Below, one piece after another: positions 38,870 through 50,700 of a DNA stretch of 64,000 bases. Where the stretch lies: assembly GCA_029224185.1 (NCBI GenBank), contig CM055196.1, positions 24,452,673 through 24,516,672 on the forward strand, read 5' to 3'. Below the pieces are notes generated by a model. The model saw only the letters and a program-made list of their open reading frames with translations. It was not told the origin of the DNA and made no database searches. Origin of the DNA: Karalla daura. Taxonomy: Eukaryota > Chordata > Actinopteri > Chaetodontiformes > Leiognathidae. Position 1 is the stretch's first letter. The number at the start of each line of letters is the position of its first letter. The translations under genes were made by a program, and so were the position numbers.

Positions 38870-38968
38870 CTGGTGTGTGTGTGCGTGTGTGTGTGTGCGT
38901 GTTGTTGTGACAGTGTGTGTGTGCGTGTTGTTGTGACAGTGTGTGTGTGTTCATGTGTGTGTGGGTGG
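38870..38968. repeat. GT-rich tract with a duplicated 26-bp unit
   Basis: GTGTGTGTGTGCGTGTTGTTGTGACA occurs twice in tandem (38887-38912 and 38913-38938) within a GT microsatellite. Confidence 0.93.
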
Positions 38969-39139
38969 TAAGGTCAATGGTGGGAGACGTTTGATTTTAA
39001 AGCTTTTTCTGTCATCTCCCCTCTGAAGACACTCAGATAATTGGAGAATACTCCCTAAACTGTGCCCCCCGGCAGGGTCACAGTAATTGCCCTGAAAGTT
39101 TTCCTGTTTTCCTGTGTGTGAAACTCATGTTGCTGAGTG

Positions 39140-39141
<2 letters not shown>

Positions 39142-39178
<37 letters not shown>
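39142..39178. repeat. (CA)n microsatellite
   Basis: About 17 CA units; opposite in orientation to the GT tract 200 bp upstream. Confidence 0.95.
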
Positions 39179-39179
<1 letters not shown>

Positions 39180-41671
39180 CCAGCCCTTTGGCATCCTGCA
39201 GACTTGCATTTCTCAGAGTTAAAAACAAGGCACTGCGAGAGCGCCTCCACCCCCGGCCCGATGGCGGATGCCTTGGCCTTCTGCTTGGATCACATTACAT
39301 CAATGATACTGCTGCTCATTTACGTTTTGTTTCCCTTCTGTGTGTTTTTAAGGTCAAAATTGAATGTGACCTCTGGGAAGATTTCTACCTCAGCGGCACA
39401 CTGCGTTTGATTTTATTCTAATACCTCCATGTTTTCTTCTTCCTAACAAGCAAATAAATCAATAAACTATTGAAGTTCTTTTTCTGCCCGAGCCCCTGAA
39501 AACTGATGGTAATTTGCATGTTTTAAAGCGACAGCAGCTTTGATCTGCAGCTGCGGTGAGCCTTTCAGTCTGGTTTGTGCAGTAATGTGTCCTCAGGACC
39601 TGTGGCAGAGAACGAGTCGATCCTCCTGGTTTCCATGCGAGGTGCAAACATCCGTCCTGGAGCAGCAGGGACGCGCAGCGCCATGACACTCTGAGACGAC
39701 TGCAGCACTTCACGCTGTGTCTCCTGGCCAAATGCGTGAGACAGAGGCGTGCAGAGGTACGTGTGACAGCCAGCAGCGCCAGCAGCGCCAGCAGCGCTGT
39801 GCAGGGAGGCTGACAGCTCAACAGTTTCAGTCTGATCCAGTCACGCTGACGCTTCAGGCTCACCCTGAGCTCCTGACAACTCCTTCCTTTGATTTCCTGC
39901 TGCTTCACTCCCACACTGCTCTCAAGTCATTAGCACAGTGTTTAATGAGTTGACAGTTTTGAAGGACACCAGAGCTCAGTTCCTGTATGTTATTCAGATT
40001 CTCCTCATATCTGAAACACCTCCCATAAAGTCACATGCACCAGCCTGCTGGGTCCCTTCCTCTGGAAATCTGCAGATTACTGCAGACACACTTTATGTAT
40101 TCAGAAATCTTGCTCAGGCAAGGGACAAGAAGGGGACCTGCGACCTTGAGTTACAAATCCAGGTCCAGTCAATTTTAGCTTTTTCACATTATGTAAAGCA
40201 TCTTGGTGCTCTGTACATCCTATATATGATTATTATGTAGTTGTGCATAACCCTAACCCTGGTGAATAACGCATCAGCAGGTGACAGGTGATGGGTAAAC
40301 AGGTTGGAATCGTCTTAACTCATGTACACACTTCAGACCCTGTGAACGCTTACATTCTTGCTTTTTTTTAGCTCTGGATTGTGCGCATGGACAGCATGTC
40401 ACAGAAGTGAAAACACCCCTCACATTTCATCTTATTTTTTTAATAATATATCTTTTCAGATCTGACAAGATGTCTCTACTGCGATGCATGCTATACACTG
40501 ACCACATTAACTTATATTAACTACAAGAAAACATTGAATCGTGTCTATAAATATATGTGTGTATGTATGTATGTATATGTATATATATATATATAGTGAT
40601 TTCTGTGATTTCTAAGTGGCATGCGTTCCTGCTGGCTGATATTTTATGTCTTAAGGTCAAAGCAACGAGCCAGGGAATAAAAAGCGAGCACAACGATGCA
40701 TTGGATGCAGTATATTTGTAAACAACATTATGTTGTAAATTTAATTGGTCGAGAGAATAACAACAGCATACTTTTGGAACATTGGGTTTCAATTTGGAAC
40801 TCAATTTGGGATTTCAAATTAGATTGGCTCGGCGATGAGCCTGACGTATGAAGAGCACCATGGAGGATGTCACGTCCCCTCCGACACAAACCAGGCAGCA
40901 CGACTAAAAGATGGATGTCAGCAAATTGGTTTAAGTGTAATGTATTAGAAAACCTTATCCTGGGTCCTGGTGATCTACGTCCCAGTGCCCAGGCCTCTCT
41001 GGGTATCTCACTGTTGCATCGCTTCTGAAGACTGATGCTTCTTTTAATGACAGGAAATTTTGTGTCTTATTCAAAGGTTCAGAGTGCCACTGAACTTTGT
41101 TTTAACCCTTAACATTTCACCAAATGTTGTGAATTGCAGTTTAATTCATTTAGTCTTCAACCCTCCTACTTCTGACTCACACAGAGAGCAGAGAGTGTGG
41201 ATACGGCTGTTTGCACAGCGCTGCTTCCTCGGTATGTGGAGGACAGTCTCCTGTAGTTATACAGTTAGAAGTTACATTTAGTTAGTTTTTGTGAATGTAT
41301 TTTTCAAGAGCTATAACTCTGATAGGGTTGCTACAAACAGTCATGATTGTACTTTGTTATTCTGTTGATTACTACCTTGATCAATTAGTTGTTTGGTTTA
41401 TAAAATGATGCAAAAACTGTGAAAATGGTTAATTCTGTTTCCCAAAGATTAAGATAAAGTCTTTAAATGACCTCAGCAGCATTCAGCTCTGCATCACAGA
41501 CTAAAGAAACCTGGAAATACTCACATTTAAAAGCCGAAACGAAAACATTTGGTGATGATTAAGCCTATTAATCAATTATTAAAAGTGGCGATTAAAATAG
41601 TCAATAAATGAACAAGCTGTTAGAGCTCTAAACACACACAGGAGAACAAGCAGACTGAGTCTTGGTTTCTT
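39179..41671. other. intergenic, no gene seen
   Basis: A GCAGCGCCA triplet of repeats is at 39772-39799 and a TATG/TA-rich tract at 40555-40596. No gene recognised. The boundary with the tmtc3 3' UTR is uncertain. Confidence 0.45.
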
Positions 41672-41677
41672 TTTATT
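41672..41677 (-). terminator. candidate distal poly(A) signal of tmtc3
   Basis: AATAAA on the minus strand about 2.25 kb past the stop, within TTTTTATTTATG on plus. Another AATAAA is at 42579-42584. If the distal site is used, the 3' UTR would include the 7-bp minisatellite and the long CA tract. Confidence 0.25.
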
Positions 41678-42198
41678 TATGAACCTAGACCCCCATCACC
41701 AGGGCTATCGCATTAAAAAAAATCTGAAGTCATAGAAAAGTCAGTGGCTCGGAGCGGGTGCCTCCCCGGGCAGAGCCGCACCACACGTTTGGGGCGCATC
41801 GCACACATGTTAAAACACTGACATGAGTTCTTTAAAACAAACAAAAGAACAAAACCATCCATTTACAGTTCACCAGTGACAGCGCACAGATTGGTAAATC
41901 AGCGAGACAAAAATAATAAAGTAATGCACCGTGAGATTTAAAGCATACTGTCAGTGGTCAACGGAACATCTACAGCATTCTGCAGTGCATATAAGAATAA
42001 ATAACACTGGATCATACAGGAACACGGAATATATGTACATAGAAATGCAGGGCTGAACAAGGTCAATGCATAGCAGGGCTCCACGAGGACCTCCACAGTG
42101 CTCCTGACTTACAGTAATTAGTCGTTTCCCACTTCCAAGCATTGCACCGTGACACATTATTGCACCGTGAAGCGAGAGCAGGGACATCATGGGAGCTG

Positions 42199-42200
42199 TG

Positions 42201-42264
<64 letters not shown>

Positions 42265-42303
42265 CACACACACACACACACACACACAGAAACACACACA
42301 CAC
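42199..42303. repeat. (CA)n microsatellite with two GAAA interruptions
   Basis: About 100 bp of CA repeats, broken twice by AGAAAC, so the block itself seems to have been duplicated. Confidence 0.95.
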
Positions 42304-42959
42304 GTCCAGAGCAGCTGACTCACTCCAACACTTCTGCTTAATCTGCGTGCTTAGGAGCGTGATGGACCGACGAGGAGTGTCGACCTGCCTGACGGCCATC
42401 ATCACGGCTCTGCGTGGGACGACGATTAATCCAACGTGTTCAATGCTCTGGAACTAGAGAATCACTCGGCTCCGTCATCAGACCTTGTGGAAAGTGGCAA
42501 TCCAGCCCCAGTGGCTTTAAGTGGAGGCTGAAGCAACAGGCGACCCCACGGGCCTGAGTAAAACGGGAGCAGGAGACATTTATTTGCGCCTCTGACTCTG
42601 TTTCAAGTTTGGCTTCATTTGTATGTGTTTGTGTTTTTAAGTTGGTACCGACTACAAAGAAACGTCTCTTACTCTTGATGAAGCGATCACAGCTGAGGCA
42701 GATGAATACAAAGGACGACTACATCCCAATTATATTTCAGTGCCAGTAAAAGCGGAGAGATGAAGCGAGATGAAGGAGATCTGTTCTCTGTTCAAATGTG
42801 CTGTGAAAACTTTCCCCGGGAAGAAGGGGGAACTTGAGGAAAATGAGGAACACATGATGATGGAGCCCGGATGAGCGTGCGTCATTGCTGACCGTCACCA
42901 TGAACTGGAGTGGTTTACCCAGAAAGAGCAGGAAAAGCATTCATTGCTAATGAGCCTGT
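42304..42959. other. tmtc3 3' flank or 3' UTR, unassigned
   Basis: No open frame with coding character. One minus-strand AATAAA at 42579-42584. Confidence 0.4.
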
Positions 42960-43031
42960 AGTGTCTGAAGGGTGGGAGGAGGAGGATGGGAGGAGGAGGT
43001 GGAAAGGAGGAGGAGGAGGTGGAGGGGTAGG
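42960..43031. repeat. GGA-rich polypurine tract
   Basis: Imperfect (GGA)n with GGGA and GGTG interruptions on plus; a polypyrimidine tract on the tmtc3 sense strand, in its 3' flank. Confidence 0.75.
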
Positions 43032-43182
43032 TAATGTGACAAAGGGAGTGAGATAATCGTCTGGAGATGGGATCACAATGAAATTTGGAGGTGAAGGCAG
43101 CTGTGAGTGGAGGCTGATGATGTGCAGGCAGGAAGTGCTGCCCAGTGAGATCAATAGAAAGGGAAGACGCTACTACGCTGCT

Positions 43183-43406
43183 CGGCTCTGGGCTCTGGGC
43201 TCTGGGCTCTGAGCTCTGGGCTCTGGGCTGTGGGCTGTGGGCTGTGGGCTCTGGGCTCTGGGCTCTGGGCTCTGAGCTTTGAGCTTTGAGCTCTGGGCTC
43301 TGGATTCTGAGCTTTGAGCTCTGGGCTCTGGGCTCTGGATTCTGGATTCTGGGGTCTGGGCTGTGGGCTGTGGGCTGTGGGCTGTGGGCTGTGGGCTGTG
43401 GGCTGG
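43183..43406. repeat. 7-bp minisatellite (GGGCTCT / GGGCTGT)
   Basis: A heptamer array with variants GGGCTCT, GGGCTGT, GAGCTCT, GAGCTTT and GGATTCT arranged in blocks, about 32 units. It lies 0.5-0.75 kb past the tmtc3 stop, possibly in the 3' UTR. The blocks of variants suggest local duplication of mixed units. Confidence 0.95.
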
Positions 43407-43749
43407 GGATGGTTGAGGATATTCTGAGCCGACATCATTCTGCCTGGAGGAAATCTCGGGCAACGCGTCATTTCCTCTAATTGTCTGTGATACAATCATT
43501 CTGTTTTTAAAAACAATAACACACACAGGCATGAGTCACATCTCATCAGAGAAAGAAAAGAAAAAGAAAACGTCCAGTGATAAACAATGACCACACACAC
43601 ATAGAAGGACAAAACAAGTATTTATAGCTACGGCTGCAGATCTACGATATATGAAGTCACATTCAGATGACACACACACACTGGCATCTACATTGTGCCA
43701 CACATGCCTTAAATAGACGTTCCCAAATCAACGTTGTGCTTGTTTTTTT

Positions 43750-43755
43750 TTTATT
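43750..43755 (-). terminator. candidate proximal poly(A) signal of tmtc3
   Basis: AATAAA on the minus strand (TTTATT on plus), about 170 nt past the tmtc3 stop and next to a T/A-rich run. Only the hexamer supports it. Confidence 0.35.
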
Positions 43756-43924
43756 TGCTTCCACGTGTGGATCGATGATTCCCTTCTTGACATGATTAGT
43801 GATAAAACAGCGCAGGTACCTGCCGGGGGTGGGGGTCAAACTGAGAAATTGGCAATCGATTAGGAATTACACATTTTTCCATGAGCGCTCTAAAAAAGCA
43901 GTCCAGATATAAGTCACAACAACG

Positions 43925-44793
43925 TCAATCGCCGCTTAATATGCGCTCGATCTCCTCCAGTCTCCTGAGGGCCGCGGCCCGTTTCTCCTCGATGTCATTA
44001 ATCTCTTTAGTGGACTTGCCTGTAGTCCGCTGCTCGGCCTGGCCGCCCTCCAGAGCCTCGGGCTGCTCCCCACCCACACCTCCCAGGCTATCTGCTGAGG
44101 ATTTCCGTGCATTCTTCTCCTCCCCAGCCCCCGAGCCCCCCCTCCCTTCCTCAGCCTCCTCCCTCACCTCCTCCTTAACTCCGGGCAGCTCCTCCTCCTC
44201 AGCCCGAGAAGCTCTGGCTCCCTCTGCTGCTGGCGGGGCGGACAGCGGCTGGCCCGCCGCGCTCATGGCGGCCATCTTGCCCCTGACGATGCTGAGGTGG
44301 CGGCGCACGTACTCCTCGTTGGGCGCCAGCGCCAGCGTCTCCTCCAGACAGCGCTCGGCGCGCGGCAGGTCGCGCTCCTCGAAGTAGACCACGCACAGGT
44401 TGTGCTTGCCCTGCACGTTGCTGGGGTCCATGCGCAGGATGCGCTGGAAGCACAGCTTGGCGCCGGCCGTGTCCTTCTTGTGGTTCATGAGGATGTCGCC
44501 CTTCAGGATCAGACCCTTGATGTGCTCCGGGTGGTGGCGCAGCAGCTCGTCCAGCACCGGCAGCGCCTCCACCTCGCGCCTGGACTGGGAGTAGAGCAGA
44601 GCCAGGTTGAAGAGTGCGCTGCGGAAGCCCGCCTGCAGCCCGATGGCCTTGCGCATCCAGCGCTCGGCCGCCGCGTTCTCGTTGGCGTCCATGGCCAGCA
44701 TGCCCAGGTTGAAGTAGCCGTTGGCGTCCTGCGGCTCCTCCTCCACGTAGGTGAGGAAGCGGCGGTTCGCCTCGGGCCAGAACTTTGGCTCAC
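43925..44793 (-). CDS. tmtc3: tmtc3 terminal coding exon 13 (residues 645-933) with stop
   Basis: Acceptor GTGCAG|GTGAGC; the stop TGA is at 43925-43927. It holds the last four TPRs (for example ANGYFNLGMLAMDANENAAA and VQGKHNLCVVYFEERDLPRA), then a tail of about 75 residues rich in Glu, Gly and Ala, then the conserved KSTKEINDIEEKRAA and LEEIERILSGD ending. The exon is strikingly GC- and CpG-rich compared with its neighbours, which opens long antisense frames that are not genes. The Glu/Gly linker is the part least like human TMTC3. Confidence 0.95.
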
Positions 44794-47700
44794 CTGCACA
44801 GAGAGGAGAGAGCAGCACGAAGGTTTAACGACCGAGGCTCCAGGCTGAGCCTGACTCTGGAACATTCTGCAGCAGGTTTCGAAACCTGAAGAATCTGAAC
44901 CTCCAACGTCGAAACGTCCAGAGGCAATAGACGAAGACCAGCAAACACCTCAGAGGAAGCAGGAATGTGAAGAGGAAGACTCAAACTGAAGCAGATCTTT
45001 TCATAGCTGATTAATCCATTCATCAATTAGCTGTTGGGTTTAAAATCACGTGCTGAATGATGCGGTGTTTTTCCTGTCTTAACCTAAACAACATTCAATC
45101 TTCTGTCACACACACTCAAGATGCCACAAAATATTCCCATTTGAAAAACTGAGACCAGAGAAATTTGACTTCTCAATTTACTCGTTAAACACTTAATTCA
45201 CTGATTAGTTGCTGCCGGTCGAAACCGGGACCGAGCACTAAACACTGTGTCACACTAGTTCTCTATGATCAAGCATTTCCGGTTTGACGCTCCCAATTTA
45301 ATTAAAGTGAATTCCTCTTCTAATTAATGGCAAATGTTACATCAGGATACTGGTGGTCGAGATGGTCGGATCATGTCGGTCATAGCGTTACAGAGGTGGA
45401 CCGTCCACATCCAGAGTGTCAGGAGGATGTAAGACCAGGGCCACACCCAAAACATTTACAACACACAGTCCACACTGCATCCTCACAGTCCACACTGCAT
45501 CCTCACAGTCCACACTGCATCCTCACAGTCCACACTGCATCCTCACAGTCCACACTGCATCCTCACAGTCCACACTGCATCCTCACAGTCCACACTGCAT
45601 CCTCACAGTCCACACTGCATCCTCACAGTCCACACTGCATCCTCACAGTCCACACTGCATCCTCACAGTCCACACTGCATCCTCACAGTCCACACTGCAC
45701 CCTCACAGTCCACACTGCACCCTCACAGTCCACACTGCACCCTCACAGTCCACAATGCATCCTCACAGTCCACACTGCATCCTCACAGTCCACACTGCAT
45801 CCTCACAGTCCACACTGCATCCTCACAGTCCACACTGCATCCTCACAGTCCACAATGCATCCTCACAGTCCACAATGCATCCTCACAGTCCACACTGCAT
45901 CCTCACAGTCCACACTGCATCCTCACAGTCCACACTGCATCCTCACAGTCCACACTGCATCCTCACAGTCCACACTGCATCCTCACAGTCCACAATGCAT
46001 CCTCACAGTCCACACTGCATCCTCACAGTCCACACTGCATCCTCACAGTCCACACTGCATCCTCACAGTCCACACTGCATCCTCACAGTCCACACTGCAT
46101 CCTCACAGTCCACACTGCATCCTCACAGTCCACACTGCATCCTCACAGTCAACAAGTAGGAATAACATCACAGGCAAAACGACAAGTAACAACCACAAGT
46201 GAGTAATAACAAAAACAGTGATAAGTGTCTTGGGCACAACCCTCTATAAGTGGAGTTTAGACCAGCAGCTTGATTAATACTCGATTGATCATTGACTAAT
46301 TGTTTTTCTTTTTTTTAATATACAGTATATATTGAGAAGCTGGAATTCTCTGGTCTCAGCTTTCACATATTTTCTCGATTTCTTGTGGCCCCTGTGCCAG
46401 CAGCTGCATGGAATAACTTCCCTATGTGGAGTATTGATCTTTATGTAGCTCACAAACAACGCTGGGGTTCTCTGTCTGTTGCTGGTTTTAAATGCTGAGG
46501 CTTCACGCGTTGGAATCCAAGATGTCTGCCTTTAATCGACTGACTGATCGATTCAGCTGCACCGTACAGCTCAGTTACATCTACTGTGTCCGGTGGAACA
46601 GGCCAAGACCAGCAACGACCTGTCTCCGATGACAGAATGACCTTTTCACCTCACCTAAAGCACCTGGTCTGACCCAGTGTCTGGCAGGGAACGATGTGGA
46701 AAATTCCTGCCCAGGTTCCTAGAAGCTGGGCCGGAGCTGCCAGAGTCACTGTGAGTTCAGCGAGGAGAAACACACAGCACTGACAAGCGTTAACGCCACA
46801 AAAATGATCACCTCTCCGCCTTGGTTTGTCCCAACAAGCTCAAATAAAGCATCGACCTGCAGCGTGGACATGCTGGAGCTGAGCGGGCTGCTGGGGTGAG
46901 GTTCACCAAAGCAAAGAGAGACGGGTGGAAAAGCTAACACACGGCGTGCTGCGGTCTGACTGCTTTAGTGGACCTGCTTAATAAATGTTTGGGAGCTAAT
47001 GAGGCGTGAGGCGACAGAAACTTGGCCTTGTTGCAACACAAGAGGCCATCTGAAGTAGCAGAGCCCGCCTCAAAGGTTGCTTCCTTGTTTGTACTAGTAG
47101 TGTGACGCAGGTGGTGAAAGAACAAAGCCAGGTGTGGGGTTAAGGCAGGATGGAAGGAGGGTCAGAGTTCAGCTGCTGGCCAGCATCATCCATGTGACAT
47201 GAACCTGTCTGCTCCCAAAAGCTCACCACCAAGCTGCTCCAGTCTTAGGATCCGCTGGGGTAACGTTAGGAACATCACAACTATTCATCCTAATTACCAC
47301 AGCTAGGCTAGTTATGCTAGTTCTTACTGGCCTGATCTGTCAGATTGTGCTACTGTGCATCAGTGAAAATGAAACAACGCTTTGATTCAAGAAAATCTCC
47401 CTTATGATTTGGAGTTGTTTGGATGCCTGTGGTGGTTCCAGTCCTACTCACCAGACTCCTGCATGAGCAGCGCAGAGTTGAAGAGAGCCAGCTTGTGGCG
47501 CGGGCTGAGCTCCAGGGCGTGGTTGAAGTTCTTCAGGGCCTCTGTGGGGTCCTTCATCTCGATGTTGACGATGGCCAGGTTGTACCACAGGTCTGCGTTG
47601 GTGCGGTCCAGCTCCAGCGCCCGCAGGTAGGCGTCCCGGGCCTCCGTCAGCTTGTTCATCTTCAGCAGCAGCTCCCCTCTGTCAGTCACAACACACAGGT

Positions 47701-50700
47701 CACTTCTTTACCAGGACAGCACTGGAGAACAGCCTGGATTTAATCTGTGCTTCCTGAATGAGAAGGTGGATCAGTGCAGCTCCACCAAGCCGGTGCAGGG
47801 CTCTGCCAAGGTCAAACACCAGGTGTTTCCACTTCTTGGTAAGTTCCCATAAAAATCTCATCCTGACAGACCTCATTCCAGGAAATGGTTTTATTAGACA
47901 TTAATTAGATTTAGAAACTGCCTCACTCTATACAGCCCCGTTTTTTCTGAAGTAAACTGGTCATGTGGCCCCTATGCCACATCCAGCGGCATTACTGAAC
48001 CCAAAAGGGAAATTCACTTGTATGGCAGCTCATCTACCAATTATAGAGGGATTGAAAAGCCTGGAGGTCCAGATTAAGATCTTGTATAAATGTGTACAAG
48101 TGAAAAAAGCATTACTATTAGGTACATTTTTGTGATGAATTCCTATTTTGACACATCATCAGCATTAAGGTGTTTCCATCACCAGCTTTTATTGAGATAT
48201 TAAGACATTGCACTTTTCTAGTACGCACATGCACACACACACATACACGCGTGCATGCAGCCACATGTGCACGTGCACACACACACACACACACTACAGT
48301 CAGACAAACACCAGCTGTGGAAACGGACTGAGCAGACCATTTGAACCTGGCTTTGTCAGCATGTGCTGACATTCTCAGGACAGACACTCTGGGAGGGATG
48401 TGAGCTATTGATGGGGAACATTTGGCTGACTTCAGTTCCCTGTTTCAAAAACTCGCGACTGTGCGAGTCATAATTTTCAGACATCAGATTTTAAACAAAC
48501 ATGTGCGAGACTGGCCCGCTCTGGCAGGTACCTGCTGATGTAGGCCTGCTTGAAGTCTGGCCTCATGCTGATCGCCTGCCTATAGAGCTGATCGGCCTCC
48601 TCCAGCCTCGACTCGTTGGCCCGGATCAGATTGGCCAAATTTATGTAAACGTTCAGATGGTTCGGGGCCACGCGTGTTGCATACTTCTTCCCAGGAATAA
48701 CCTGTGGAAACACAGTGAATTCAAGTCACACAGCAGAGGGAAACGAAGCAGACTCCAGAGGCTGCTGGAGACAGGCGGAGATACCTGAGGCATGAGGGAT
48801 TTGGCAACCAGGTAGGCCTCTTCTGCTTCTTTGGACCTGTTCAGGTTCTTGTAGGTTCTGCCAACATTCATGTGAGCACCAATGTCATCTGCAGACACAT
48901 TCAGCACATTAAGAAACGCAAGAGCAAAAAACGCCTCGACTGCGGACTGAAAAGCATTTTATTAGACTGATTTTAAGGCTGTTTCCCCCTTGTTAGAGCT
49001 GCTTCTGCTTCCAGCAACTTAAAACAATTGCAGAGAACAAATTTAATGGAGCATTAAGGAGAAAAATGAAACTTTAATGAGACTGGAAGCAAAATAAATC
49101 CTCCTGGGAACCAAGGAGAAAAGTGGAGCATTGAAAGAAGTTCAAGCAAGACAAACAGAACTGCTGTCTGATGATTAGCATAGTAGGAAATCCTTATCAG
49201 GTGAAGGCGTTAACATCGCTAGCTTTGGGAAAACACTCTCGGGTGCAGAAACGTTTTGCTGCAGATAACAGAAACTTGGGGAGAGGCTTTGCTTCCTCAC
49301 ATTGTGTTTTGCATGTCTAACAGGCAAAAAAGTCCCGCAAAAACCGATAATGGACTCATTAAAACAATGAGCTTGATGTGTAGAGAAGGCATGGGCTTGG
49401 AAGAAATGGACAAAATAACAGAATTTAGTCATAAAAAAAAGTATAAAGGCCAAACTGCGGGGGAAATTACTAGATTACAGATGGAATTTGTAAAACACAC
49501 ACGTCGTCATGTTCTGCTGGTAAACACGATACCACTGCTTCTGCTCAGGCTCTAAAGAGCAGGAGGAGCAAAGTGCCTGCATGTGGCAGTTCCCTGATGT
49601 TCACTGAATATCCGTCAGATATTTTATTTTCTAATACACTTGCATTACATTTTGACATAATAAAAATGAAACTTTACAGTTTTACAAAATAAAAATGAAA
49701 GGCTTCTGTGCAGAGATGATGACCTGAAACGATCAGTTCTCTGCAGCTGTCGTACTGCAGCTCCAGCTCGACGTGGCCCGTCTTACTTAGAGTTGGTAGG
49801 ACAGGTTGTCGACACAGAACAACAACACAGGCGCATGACGGGGCGCTAATAATGTCAATTTATTGCCCATGGCCCGCGCAAAAACAACACGCTGACAGGT
49901 CTCACGGTGAGAGCTCTAAATCAGTAGAGGAGCGATCCAACAAGCCTCTGGCAGGCGCCTCCTCATCACGTCTGCAGTATCGCCATTCATTCCCCTCCAG
50001 AGCTGGAGCAGCGTATGGAGGTGTATGCTCCTCACCTGGTTGGACGCGGGTGGCCTGGAGAAAGTACTGCAGGGCTTTTGCATAATTGTTTTGGTTTTCC
50101 AGAGCATGGCCAACATTATTCCACAACTTGGCATTGTTCTTGTTGACCTGAAGGCAAAGACGCAGTTTTAGACCACCACAACAAGCATGTTTTGACTCAT
50201 AAAAAAGAGGAGGAGTCAGCTGTCTGGTGCTCAGACTTTAATCACTCAGCGATTTGATGCAACACTGGAGGAGAGCCACAGGCTCATCGCCAGCTCACCT
50301 TCAAGGCAGACGTAAAGAGTGTGTACTCTGATTCCCAGTCCCAGTTCCTGTTGAAGGTTTTGACTGTGTGTGTCGTTAGCAGCACCCCAATTATCAGCCA
50401 GGAGATCTTCTTCAAGTGCCTGGGAGAGGAACATTCAAAGGAGTTCACACGATAAAGGTTGGCTGCAAACACAGCCAACTACATTCCAAATCAACAGATG
50501 ACGATGAGACCAAACGACTTCACACTCAACAGCAACATTTCCTTTACCTTATGCTACACAGCAAAAAAAGTGATCTAAAAACAAGATAAAAACACAGAAT
50601 CTGAGGAAATAAGAGCTCAGAACAAGTACAATTGTCCATGCAGCACTTGACAAGATAACTAAGCAAACCCTAAGCCTTTAACGAGACTGTTACATCCAGG

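Noticed and set aside
39459..39914. 151-codon minus-strand frame
   Set aside because: Driven by a GCAGCGCCA repeat; no splice context or family match.
40248..40260. Telomere-like AACCCTAACCCT
   Set aside because: Only two units, expected by chance in 64 kb.
42149..42457. Open frames of alternating His-Thr or Cys-Val
   Set aside because: Translations of CA/GT microsatellites; the same applies at 11811-12061, 28383-28906 and other CA tracts.
44297..44848. 183-codon plus-strand frame
   Set aside because: Shadow of the GC-rich tmtc3 exon 13, whose minus-strand reading is the conserved protein.
45465..46150. CRISPR-like regular repeat
   Set aside because: Units are contiguous with no spacers, and the genome is vertebrate.
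45327..46202. Open frame of 291 codons on the plus strand (and a 247-codon one in another frame)
   Set aside because: It is the 20-bp minisatellite read through; the unit lacks stops in three frames. It is antisense within a tmtc3 intron.
49256..49555. 99-codon plus-strand frame inside tmtc3 intron 9
   Set aside because: Antisense to the intron, random-like composition, no motif.
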